From positions 1 to 52,500 of the forward strand of contig NZ_JAEQNE010000012.1 in the NCBI RefSeq assembly GCF_016722785.1: a stretch of DNA of 52,500 nt, written 5' to 3'. The translations under genes and the position numbers were made by a program. The notes below the pieces were generated by a model that saw nothing but the letters and a program-made list of their open reading frames with translations, searched no databases and had not been told where the DNA came from. Shown in pieces: positions 41,311 to 48,074 of the stretch (positions are counted from its first letter, which is position 1; each line of letters starts with the position of its first letter). This DNA is from Ramlibacter monticola (GTDB taxonomy: Bacteria > Pseudomonadota > Gammaproteobacteria > Burkholderiales > Burkholderiaceae_C).

Positions 41311-42039
41311 ATGGCGCTCGAAGTGGTCAGCAAGGTGGAGGTCCCGGAGCTGGTGGAGAAGCGCCAGACCCAGATCCTGAAGGCGGCGATCGAGCTGTAC
41401 GGCAGGCAGGGCTACCACGTCACCACCATCCGCGAGGTCGCGCAACGCGCCAACGTGAGCGTGGGCCTGATCTACCAGTACGTCCACGACAAGGAGGACG
41501 TGCTGTTCCTCGCGCTCGTCGAGGTGCTGGACTCGTACCTGCGCGAAATCCCGCAGGCGCTCGAAGGCCTCGCCGACCCGATGGAGCGCTTCGGCGCCGC
41601 GGTGCATGCCTACGGGCGCGTGATCGACGAGCGCATCGAGGCCACGCTGCTGGTCTACCGCGAAACCAAGTCGCTCGGCCGCCAGCGCCGCGAGCTGCTG
41701 AAGGCCAAGGAGATCGAGAGCAACAAGCTGATTTCCGACTGCATCGAGCAATGCGTGGCCCAGGGGCTCTTCGACGAGGTGGACGTGGAGATGCTCACGT
41801 ACATGATCGTCATGTTCTGCCATGCCTGGGCGCTGAAATCCTGGCGCTTCCGCGGCCGGCTCACCATCGCGCAGTACGTGGACCGCGGCCTGCAGCTGAT
41901 GCTGCACCCGGTCGTCACCGCGCGCGGCAAACGCTCGCTCGCCTCCGTGGACTCCCGCAGGCTGGCGGTGGCCGAAGGGAAGCCCAGCCCGGCGGCACGC
42001 AAGACGACGGCACGCAAAGGCGCCAAGCCGCGCCACTAG
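41311..42039 (+). CDS. TetR-family transcriptional regulator
   Basis: A 242-residue TetR-type repressor. The HTH domain is at about 20-66: ILKAAIELYGRQGYHVTTIR, EVAQRANVSVGLIYQYVHDK, EDVL. A helical ligand-binding domain follows with PMERFGAAVHAYGRVIDERI, and the C-terminus is a basic tail (AARKTTARKGAKPRH) that may add DNA affinity. It lies 29 bases after the dehydrogenase gene with GGAGAAAGAA upstream, so it is in the same operon and probably autoregulated through the palindrome at 37641-37660. The inducer is presumably an acyl-CoA intermediate. Confidence 0.93.
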   Translation: MALEVVSKVEVPELVEKRQTQILKAAIELYGRQGYHVTTIREVAQRANVSVGLIYQYVHDKEDVLFLALVEVLDSYLREIPQALEGLADPMERFGAAVHAYGRVIDERIEATLLVYRETKSLGRQRRELLKAKEIESNKLISDCIEQCVAQGLFDEVDVEMLTYMIVMFCHAWALKSWRFRGRLTIAQYVDRGLQLMLHPVVTARGKRSLASVDSRRLAVAEGKPSPAARKTTARKGAKPRH

Positions 42040-42113
42040 CGCCACCCTCGCGCTTTACAAGCCTCTCCGCGTTGCTGCACGATCCGTCTTCCCCTCCATC
42101 CCATGCAGCCGCC

Positions 42114-43157
42114 ATGAGCCTTGCCGAACTCCTCGGAATCTCCGTCCCCATCCTCCAGGCTCCCATGGCCGGCGTGCAGGGCAGCGCCCTCGCGATCGCC
42201 GTCTCCGAGGCCGGCGGACTGGGCGCGCTCCCCTGCGCGATGCTCGCGCCCGACGCCATGCACAAGGAGCTCGCGGCGATCCGCGCGCGCACGGACCGGC
42301 CCTTCAACGTCAACTTCTTCTGCCACCACCCGCCGGAGCCCGATGCGGCACGCGACGCAGCCTGGCGCGAACGGCTCGGTGTCTATTTCGCCGAGCTGGG
42401 GGTCGATCCGGCCTCGATTCCCTCGGGGCCGGGCCGCCTGCCCTTCAACGCCGACGCCGCCGCGGTGCTGGCCGCGTTCCGCCCGCCCGTGGTGAGCTTC
42501 CATTTCGGGCTGCCGTCGCCGGACCTGCTGGAGCGCGTGCGCGGCTGGGGCGCGAAGGTGCTGTCTTCCGCCACCACGGTGGAGGAGGCGCGCTGGCTCG
42601 AATCCCACGGCGTCGACGTCGTGATCGCCCAGGGCCTGGAGGCCGGCGGCCACCGCGGCATGTTCCTGTCGGAGGACCTGAACACGCAGCTCGGCACGCT
42701 GGCCCTGGTGCGGCAGGTGGTGCAGGCGGTGAAGGTCCCCGTGGTCGCGGCCGGCGGCATCGCCGATGCGGCAGGGGTCGCGGCGGCGATGGCGCTCGGC
42801 GCCGCCGGCGTGCAGGTGGGCACGGCCTACCTGCTGTGCCCCGAGGCGAGCACCAGCACCTTGCACCGTGCCGCACTCGCGAGCGAGGCCGCGCGGGTCA
42901 CCGCCGTCACCAACGTCTTCACGGGCCGGCCCGCGCGCGGGATCGTGAACCGCGCGATCCGCGAACTGGGCCCGATCGACGCGGCGGCGCCTGCCTTCCC
43001 GCAGGCCGCGCCCGCGATGGGCGTGCTGCGCGCGAAGGCGGAGAGCCTGGGCCGCAGCGATTTCTCGCCGCTGTGGTCGGGTCAGAACGCGAGCGGCTGC
43101 CGGGCGGTCCCGGCGGCGGAAGTCACGCGCGAGTTGGCGCGCGGCTGCGCGCGCTAG
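42114..43157 (+). CDS. Nitronate monooxygenase / 2-nitropropane dioxygenase-like flavoprotein
   Basis: A 347-residue FMN TIM-barrel protein of the NMO family. N-terminus ISVPILQAPMAGVQGSALAI, then RPFNVNFFCHHPPEP, VIAQGLEAGGHRGMF with the active-site His of the NMO/FabK-like group, VPVVAAGGIADAAGVAAAMA and the FMN phosphate site LGAAGVQVGTAYLLCPEA. It may oxidise nitronates such as propionate 3-nitronate or be an enoyl reductase-like flavoenzyme. It lies 74 bases after tetR on the same strand. The start has no good ribosome-binding site. Confidence 0.88.
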   Translation: MSLAELLGISVPILQAPMAGVQGSALAIAVSEAGGLGALPCAMLAPDAMHKELAAIRARTDRPFNVNFFCHHPPEPDAARDAAWRERLGVYFAELGVDPASIPSGPGRLPFNADAAAVLAAFRPPVVSFHFGLPSPDLLERVRGWGAKVLSSATTVEEARWLESHGVDVVIAQGLEAGGHRGMFLSEDLNTQLGTLALVRQVVQAVKVPVVAAGGIADAAGVAAAMALGAAGVQVGTAYLLCPEASTSTLHRAALASEAARVTAVTNVFTGRPARGIVNRAIRELGPIDAAAPAFPQAAPAMGVLRAKAESLGRSDFSPLWSGQNASGCRAVPAAEVTRELARGCAR

Positions 43158-43181
43158 CGAGTCGTATCGAGGAGGAAAGAC

Positions 43182-43931
43182 ATGGATCTGGAAATCGGCG
43201 GCAAGGTCGCCATCGTCACAGGCTCGGCCCGCGGGATCGGCGCCGCCACCGCGCGCCGGCTCGCCCAGGAGGGCGCGAAGGTGATCGTCAACGACATCCT
43301 CGCGGAGCAGGCCGGGGCCACGGCAGCCGCGCTGCGCGCGGAGGGCCTGCAGGCGCACTGCATCGTCGCCGACATCACCCGGGCCGCAGAGGTGCAGCGC
43401 CTGGTCGACGAGACCGTGGCGCACTTCGGCGGCGTGCACATCCTCGTGAACAACGCCGGCTTCCCGCGCGACAAGTACCTGGTGAAGATGAGCGAGGAGG
43501 ACTGGGACCTGGTGATGGGCGTCATGCTGAAGGGCGCCTTCCTGGTCACGAAGGCCGTCATGCCTCGCCTCATCGAGCAGGGCTGGGGCCGCGTGATCAA
43601 CATCAGCTCGCGCGCGCACTTCGGCAATCCCACGCAGGCCAACTATTCGGCCGCGAAGGCGGGGCTGATCGGCATGGCGAAGGCGCTGGCCATCGAGGAA
43701 GGCCGCTACGGCATCACGGTCAACTGCGTCGCGCCGGGCTTCATCGAGACCGAGATGGTGCAGGCGCTCGCCACCTACGAGACGATCAAGGAGCGCGCGA
43801 TCCAGATGCAACCGGTCAAGAGGGTGGGGCGGCCCGGCGACATCGCGGACGCGGTGGCCTTCCTCGCGTCCGAGCGGGCCGGCTTCATCTCGGGCGAGGT
43901 GGTGCACGTCACGGGCGGGCGCTACGGTTGA
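43182..43931 (+). CDS. SDR oxidoreductase, FabG-like
   Basis: A 249-residue classical SDR. TGSARGIG (13-20), NNAGFPRDKYLVKMSEEDWD, the serine region INISSRAHFG, the Y-S-A-A-K active site and VAPGFIETEM are all FabG-like. It probably reduces or oxidises a 3-oxo/3-hydroxyacyl-CoA in this cluster. AGGAGGAAAG lies four to six bases before the ATG. It starts 24 bases after the flavoprotein gene and ends 29 bases before the CoA-transferase-family gene. Confidence 0.92.
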   Translation: MDLEIGGKVAIVTGSARGIGAATARRLAQEGAKVIVNDILAEQAGATAAALRAEGLQAHCIVADITRAAEVQRLVDETVAHFGGVHILVNNAGFPRDKYLVKMSEEDWDLVMGVMLKGAFLVTKAVMPRLIEQGWGRVINISSRAHFGNPTQANYSAAKAGLIGMAKALAIEEGRYGITVNCVAPGFIETEMVQALATYETIKERAIQMQPVKRVGRPGDIADAVAFLASERAGFISGEVVHVTGGRYG

Positions 43932-43936
43932 AGGTT

Positions 43937-43960
43937 GCCGCGATCCGGCATGATCGCGGC
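43937..43960 (+). promoter_or_regulatory. Palindrome and -10-like hexamer before the CoA-transferase-family gene
   Basis: GCCGCGATC (43937-43945) and GATCGCGGC (43952-43960) are perfect 9-base inverted arms ending directly at the ATG at 43961. CATGAT at 43949-43954 lies six bases before that ATG. It may be a promoter, an operator or a hairpin that sequesters the start. Confidence 0.4.
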
Positions 43961-45205
43961 ATGACCTATCCCTTCCTCTCCGGCCTGCGCGTCGTCGAAA
44001 GCTCGGCCTTCATCGCCGCGCCGCTGGCGGGCCTGGCGCTCGCGCAGCACGGGGCCGACGTGATCCGCGTGGACATGATCGGCGGTGGCATCGACTACGG
44101 TCGCATGCCTCGCGTGCCCCATCCGGAGGGCCGCGGCCGCAGCTTCTACTGGACGGCGCTGAACAAGGGCAAGCGATCCATCGCCATCGACCTGCGCCGG
44201 CCCGAGGGCCGCGAGCTGGTCCAGCAGCTGGCGACCGCGCCGGGCCCGGATGCGGGCGTGCTGCTCACCAACATCGGCACGCCCTGGCTGGCGCACGAGG
44301 TGCTTGCCGCGCAGCGGGCCGACGTGATCACGTGCACGATCCAGGGCAACCCGGATGGCAGCACCGCGCTGGACTACACGGTGCATTGCGCCACCGGTTA
44401 TCCGGCGATCACCGGCGGCGGCTCGCTGCAGCGGCCGGTCAACCAGGTGCTGCCGGCCTGGGACATCGCCTGCGCCTGGCAGGCGGCGCTGGCGATCGCG
44501 GGGGCCCTGCGCCACCGGGGACGGACCGGGCAGGGCGCGGAGCTGAAGCTGGCGCTGTCGGACGTCGCGTTCACGACGCTGTCGCACCTGGGCGTGCTGG
44601 CCGAGGCGGAGCTGCAGCAGCAGGACCGGCCCTCGCTGGGCAACCACCTGTACGGCGCCTTCGGGCGCGACTTCGGCACCTCGGACGGCGCGCGCCTCAT
44701 GGTGGCCGCGATCTCGATCAACCAGTGGAAGGCGCTGGTCGCCACCTGCGGCATCGGCGAGCAGGTCGCGGCGCTGGAGCGCCGCCTGGGGCTGGACTTC
44801 GCCGACGAGGCGCAGCGCTTCGAAGGGCGCGAGGAGATCGCGGCGCTGGTGGAGCCCTGGTTCGCCGCGCGGACGCGGCAGCAAGCGGAAGCGGCGCTGG
44901 AAGCGAACAAGGCGTGCTGGGGCCGCTACGACACGGCGACCGGCCTGCTCGCGCACGACGCGCGGGTGGGCGAGGCCAACCCGGTGTTCGAGCGCATCGC
45001 GACGCCGGGGATCGGCTCGCACCTGTCCGCGGGCGCGGCGGTGCGGGCGTCGGGGCTGGAGCGCGAAACCACCTCCCCCGCGCCCTTGCTGGGAACGCAT
45101 ACGGACGAAGTGCTGCACGAAGTCCTGCGCCTGGACTCCGGCGCCATCGGGCGGCTGCACGACGCGGGCGTGGTCGCGGGGCCGCAGCGGGATCCCTCGG
45201 CATGA
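43961..45205 (+). CDS. CaiB/BaiF-family protein, 2-methylfumaryl-CoA isomerase-like
   Basis: A 414-residue family III CoA-transferase-fold protein. Similarity to Chloroflexus Mct (mesaconyl-C1-CoA to C4-CoA isomerase) is evident along the whole length: LRVVESSAFIAAPLAGLALA, GGGIDYGRMP, ALNKGKRSIAIDLRRPEGRE, VLPAWDIACAW with the likely catalytic D168, GNHLYGAFGRDF and GAIGRLHDAGVVAGPQRD. Mct moves CoA within one molecule, in the 3-hydroxypropionate bi-cycle. No other gene of that cycle is nearby, so it probably performs intramolecular CoA transfer on another dicarboxylic or branched acid. It is the most specific clue to the cluster's chemistry. Confidence 0.85.
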   Translation: MTYPFLSGLRVVESSAFIAAPLAGLALAQHGADVIRVDMIGGGIDYGRMPRVPHPEGRGRSFYWTALNKGKRSIAIDLRRPEGRELVQQLATAPGPDAGVLLTNIGTPWLAHEVLAAQRADVITCTIQGNPDGSTALDYTVHCATGYPAITGGGSLQRPVNQVLPAWDIACAWQAALAIAGALRHRGRTGQGAELKLALSDVAFTTLSHLGVLAEAELQQQDRPSLGNHLYGAFGRDFGTSDGARLMVAAISINQWKALVATCGIGEQVAALERRLGLDFADEAQRFEGREEIAALVEPWFAARTRQQAEAALEANKACWGRYDTATGLLAHDARVGEANPVFERIATPGIGSHLSAGAAVRASGLERETTSPAPLLGTHTDEVLHEVLRLDSGAIGRLHDAGVVAGPQRDPSA

Positions 45206-45233
45206 GCGCCGCACGGCCGCCCGAAGGCGCTCG

Positions 45234-45298
45234 CCCCCTCCGCTTGCGGAGGGGGGCCTCTGGGGTCCCCACAAAAATGCTTCAGCATTTTTGTGGGG
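45234..45298. repeat. Two tandem hairpins after the CoA-transferase-family gene
   Basis: Hairpin one: CCCCCTCCGC (45234-45243), TT, GCGGAGGGGG (45246-45255). Hairpin two: CCCCACAAAAATGC (45267-45280), loop TTCA, GCATTTTTGTGGGG (45285-45298). Both stems are perfect. They lie in the 142-base gap before the metallo-hydrolase gene and could terminate or attenuate transcription. The first resembles the palindrome at 19656-19675. Confidence 0.75.
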
Positions 45299-45347
45299 TG
45301 AGAGGTGTGGCGGAGCACGCAGTGCGGAGCCTGGGGGAGGTTATCCA

Positions 45348-46307
45348 GTGAACGCGCCGGCGGCCTTGCAGGACGAGCGCCTGGCGCACGGGATCACGGT
45401 GGTCGACACCGGCTTCGTGCGTCCGCAGTTCGATGCGGCCTACCTGGTGGTGGAGGAGGGGCGGGCCGCGGTCATCGACACCGGAACCAATGCCGCGGTG
45501 CCGCGGATCCTGGCGGCGATCGCAGCCCGGGGGCTCGCGCCGGCGGATGTCGAGTGGGTGATCCCCACGCACATCCACCTGGATCATGCCGGCGGGGCGG
45601 GCTTGCTGATGCGGCACCTGCCACGGGCCCGGCTGCTGGTGCATGCGCGCGGGGCGCGGCACATGGTGGATCCGTCGCTGCTGCTGGCGGGCGTGCGCGC
45701 GGTGTACGGGGAGGATGTCGTCGCGCGCGACTACGGCGAGCTGGTGCCGGTGAGCGCGGACCGCGTGCTGGCGGCGGAAGACGGCCAGGTCGTCCATCTC
45801 GCGAAGCGGCCGCTGCGCCTGCTGGACACGCCAGGCCATGCGCGCCATCACCTGTGCATCTGGGACGAGGCGAGCCGGGGTTGCTTCACGGGCGACACGC
45901 TGGGCATCTCGTACCGGGAGTTCCACGACGCGCGCTGGCACTACGCGCTGCCTTCGAGCTCGCCGGTGCAGTACGACCCGCTGGCGCTGCGGGACTCCGT
46001 CGCGCGTGTGCTGGCGTTGCGGCCCTCCGCGCTCTACATCACCCACTATGGCGCGGTGGGGCACGTCGCGGCGCAGGCGGAGATGGTGGTGCGGCAGAGC
46101 GATGCGATGGCGGCGTTGACGCGCGACCTGCACGGCACACCGGGCTTCGGGCAGCGGCTGCGGGACGGGCTGCGGGCCCTCTATCTTTCCGAAGCGCGCG
46201 CGCAGGGAGTGGGGCTGGGCGATCGGGAGGTGCTGCAGCTCGTGGAAGCCGACGTGGAGCTGAATGCGCAGGGGCTGGAGATCTGGGGCCGCCAGTCGCC
46301 GGATTGA
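45348..46307 (+). CDS. Metallo-beta-lactamase-fold hydrolase (GTG start)
   Basis: A 319-residue MBL-fold protein. The zinc signature is H75-x-H77-x-D79-H80 in PTHIHLDHAGG; further ligands lie in LLDTPGHARHHL, CFTGDTLGI and the late YITHYG. The C-terminal helical extension (about 240-319) is like the glyoxalase II/thioester-hydrolase-related groups. In this CoA cluster a thioesterase or lactonase role is reasonable. The start is GTG at 45348, supported by GGGGGAGG seven bases upstream; the open frame runs further up without a start of comparable quality. Confidence 0.87.
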   Translation: MNAPAALQDERLAHGITVVDTGFVRPQFDAAYLVVEEGRAAVIDTGTNAAVPRILAAIAARGLAPADVEWVIPTHIHLDHAGGAGLLMRHLPRARLLVHARGARHMVDPSLLLAGVRAVYGEDVVARDYGELVPVSADRVLAAEDGQVVHLAKRPLRLLDTPGHARHHLCIWDEASRGCFTGDTLGISYREFHDARWHYALPSSSPVQYDPLALRDSVARVLALRPSALYITHYGAVGHVAAQAEMVVRQSDAMAALTRDLHGTPGFGQRLRDGLRALYLSEARAQGVGLGDREVLQLVEADVELNAQGLEIWGRQSPD

Positions 46308-46362
46308 GGGTGCCGGGGCGGGGTCTGCGCCCGGCGCAGGATCGAAGCAGCGGCGTAGTGCG

Positions 46363-46923
46363 CTACTCCTCCCCCACGTGCACCCAATCCCCCTCCGCCA
46401 GCCCCTGCACGAACAGCGCCACCTGCCTCAAGCGCCCGTGGCGCTGCGCCCAGAGCATGTGCTCACGAAAGCGCACGCGCTTCTCCAGGAAGGACAGGTT
46501 CGGCCATACGCCATCCCCCGGCGGTGGCTGCAGGTCCTCGAAACGGCGGCCTCCCAGCGACTCGTACAGTCGCGTCCACGGAACTTCCCGCGGACACACG
46601 CGGTTGTTGCGCCGTGCCACCGTCATCAGCAGGTCGGCGCTCAGCCGGCGGGCGCGCGCGAGATCCGGATCCGGTTCCGGTTCCGGTTGCGGATCCGGTT
46701 CCGGCTCAGGTTCCGCCGACGCGGCGACCGGCGCGCCGGCCAATGGAGCGGCCTCCGAGGGCCGGGTCGGCGCGAAGGCCGCGTCCAGCCGCTGCTTCTC
46801 GCTGTGCCAGAGTTCCCACAGCGACTGCCCACCCTCCTTCGCCTCGGGGCTGGGCATGGTGTAGGGCCAGTGGCCGCTTTGCCAGTCGTCGGTTCGCGGG
46901 CCGGGGCGGGGAGGGCGTGCCAT
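46363..46923 (-). CDS. Unknown protein, tandem paralogue A (with EP/DP repeat)
   Basis: A 186-residue protein I cannot assign. It shares its blueprint with the gene at 47027-47554: an N-terminal W-x-SGHW-like segment, P-x-A-K-E-G-G-x-S-x-W-E-x-W, RLDAAFAPTRPS, then VARRNNRVCPR, LYESLGGRR, and a C-terminal KRVRFREHMLWAQRHGRL...LAEGDWVHVG. Between the halves is a run of Glu-Pro/Asp-Pro dipeptides encoded by hexanucleotide repeats. There is no signal peptide or membrane helix, so it is cytoplasmic. TAGGCT ends six bases before the ATG, with no ribosome-binding site, suggesting a leaderless mRNA. Confidence 0.75.
   Translation of the reverse strand: MARPPRPGPRTDDWQSGHWPYTMPSPEAKEGGQSLWELWHSEKQRLDAAFAPTRPSEAAPLAGAPVAASAEPEPEPDPQPEPEPDPDLARARRLSADLLMTVARRNNRVCPREVPWTRLYESLGGRRFEDLQPPPGDGVWPNLSFLEKRVRFREHMLWAQRHGRLRQVALFVQGLAEGDWVHVGEE
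46667..46714. repeat. Hexanucleotide repeat tract inside paralogue A
   Basis: Eight consecutive 6-base units of type GG[AT]TCC/GGTTCC (with variants GGTTGC and GGCTCA) encode the Pro-Glu/Pro-Asp run on the minus strand. The unit count could vary by slippage without shifting the frame. Confidence 0.8.
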
Positions 46924-46929
46924 GGGCGA

Positions 46930-46935
46930 AGCCTA
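46930..46935 (-). promoter_or_regulatory. Putative -10 of paralogue A
   Basis: TAGGCT on the minus strand, six bases before the ATG at 46923. No -35 is clear. The same arrangement precedes paralogue B. Confidence 0.3.
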
Positions 46936-47026
46936 GGGCGCCTGCCGGCGCACTGCACGGGACGCTTGCCCGGATTTCTTGCGGAACTAGTGCCCTGAAC
47001 GAAGCGGATCCGCGGCGGAGGCTCGC

Positions 47027-47554
47027 TCAGTCATCGCCCATGTGCACCCAGTCGCCTTCGGCGAGGCTGCCCATGAACTTCGCCATTTCCGCCAGTCGCC
47101 CGTGCCGCTCGGCCCACTCCACGTGCTCGCGGAAGCGCAGGCGCTTCTGCAGCCCCGACAGATGCGACCACAGCCAGGGCTGCACCGGCGGGATCGGCAG
47201 GTCCTGCTGCCGGTCGCCACCGAGCAGGTCGTAGAGCGCCGCCCACTGCAGGGGACGCGGACAGACGCGGTTGTTGCGCCGCGCCACCACCATCAGCGTG
47301 TGCGCGTTCAGCAGGTGGGAGGGCTTGCCGGCCGGCAGCAGGTCCCCCAGGTCGCCCCCGGTGGACATCGGCGCGATGCTCGAAGGCTCCGTCGGCGCGA
47401 AGGCGAGATCGAGCCGGCGCGAGGCTTCCTGCCAGTGTTCCCACGCGGACTCGCCACCCTCCTGCGCATCGGGGGCAGGCGCGCGCGAATGCCAGTGCTC
47501 CTGGCTGCCGTTGCCGGCGCCGGTCCTGCCTTCGGAGATCCACTGACGTGCCAT
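47027..47554 (-). CDS. Unknown protein, tandem paralogue B
   Basis: A 175-residue protein, paralogous to the gene at 46363-46923. Shared blocks are EGGESAWEHW, RLDLAFAPTEPS, LMVVARRNNRVCPRPLQW, LYDLLGG, a W-x-x-L-x-x-L-x-K-R-L-R-FREH block and RHGRLAEM...LAEGDWVHMG. The middle linker differs (no EP/DP run). The conserved ARRNNRVCPR and FREHxxWAxRHGRL motifs suggest a nucleic-acid or phosphate-binding helical domain, but this is only a guess. It is cytoplasmic. It lies 103 bases upstream of paralogue A; TACGCT ends six bases before its ATG. Confidence 0.75.
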   Translation of the reverse strand: MARQWISEGRTGAGNGSQEHWHSRAPAPDAQEGGESAWEHWQEASRRLDLAFAPTEPSSIAPMSTGGDLGDLLPAGKPSHLLNAHTLMVVARRNNRVCPRPLQWAALYDLLGGDRQQDLPIPPVQPWLWSHLSGLQKRLRFREHVEWAERHGRLAEMAKFMGSLAEGDWVHMGDD

Positions 47555-47560
47555 CGCTCG

Positions 47561-47566
47561 AGCGTA
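47561..47566 (-). promoter_or_regulatory. Putative -10 of paralogue B
   Basis: TACGCT on the minus strand, six bases before the ATG at 47554. No ribosome-binding site lies between. Confidence 0.3.
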
Positions 47567-47697
47567 CTCGCGGACCCGCCCGTGTCACCTGTAAGACCTG
47601 CAATCGATTGCTCACGCGCGCCCGCCAATCGGCTCTGCCGGTGACGATCCGTCACACGCTATCGTCGCGGCGACAAAATCGCACCAGCACGAGGCGC

Positions 47698-48048
47698 TTA
47701 TGTGCCTGCGGCCGCGGTCACCACCACCTCGATCCGCCACTCCTTCCGGGCCAGCTGCGCCTGAACCGTCGCGCGCGGGGGCGCGTGGCCGGCCGGTACC
47801 CAGGCGTCCCAGGCCTCGTTCATGCCGGCGAAGTCGGCGAGGTCGGACAGGAAGACCTGCGCCATCAGGATGCGGGTCTTGTCGGAGCCGGCGCGCGCGA
47901 GCAGCCTGTCGACCGCGGCGAGCACCTGCCGCGTCTGGCCGCGGATGTCCTGCGTGGCGTCGTCCGGCACCTGGCCGGCGAGGAAGGCGATGCCGTTGTG
48001 CACCGCCATCTCGGAGAGGCGGCTGCCCACGTCGAATCTCTGGATCAT
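47698..48048 (-). CDS. RidA-family protein
   Basis: A 116-residue YjgF/YER057c/UK114-type protein. It shows LSEMAVHNGIAFLAGQVPDD, DIRGQTRQVLAAVDRLLARA, ILMAQVFLSDLADFAGMNEA and the conserved Arg in HAPPRATVQAQLA, followed by WRIEVVVTA in place of the common E-I-E strand. RidA enzymes hydrolyse reactive 2-aminoacrylate and other imines or enamines. It follows the ornithine cyclodeaminase-family gene by 26 bases, a pairing that makes sense because such enzymes generate or use imino acids. A purine-rich AGGAAAGGGA lies before the ATG. Confidence 0.9.
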   Translation of the reverse strand: MIQRFDVGSRLSEMAVHNGIAFLAGQVPDDATQDIRGQTRQVLAAVDRLLARAGSDKTRILMAQVFLSDLADFAGMNEAWDAWVPAGHAPPRATVQAQLARKEWRIEVVVTAAAGT

Positions 48049-48074
48049 GTCCCGGTCCCTTTCCTTTCCCGCAG

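Noticed and set aside
43961..45205. A 3-hydroxypropionate bi-cycle gene cluster around the Mct-like gene
   Set aside because: No malyl-CoA lyase, mesaconyl-CoA hydratase or propionyl-CoA synthase gene is present; only this one protein resembles the cycle.
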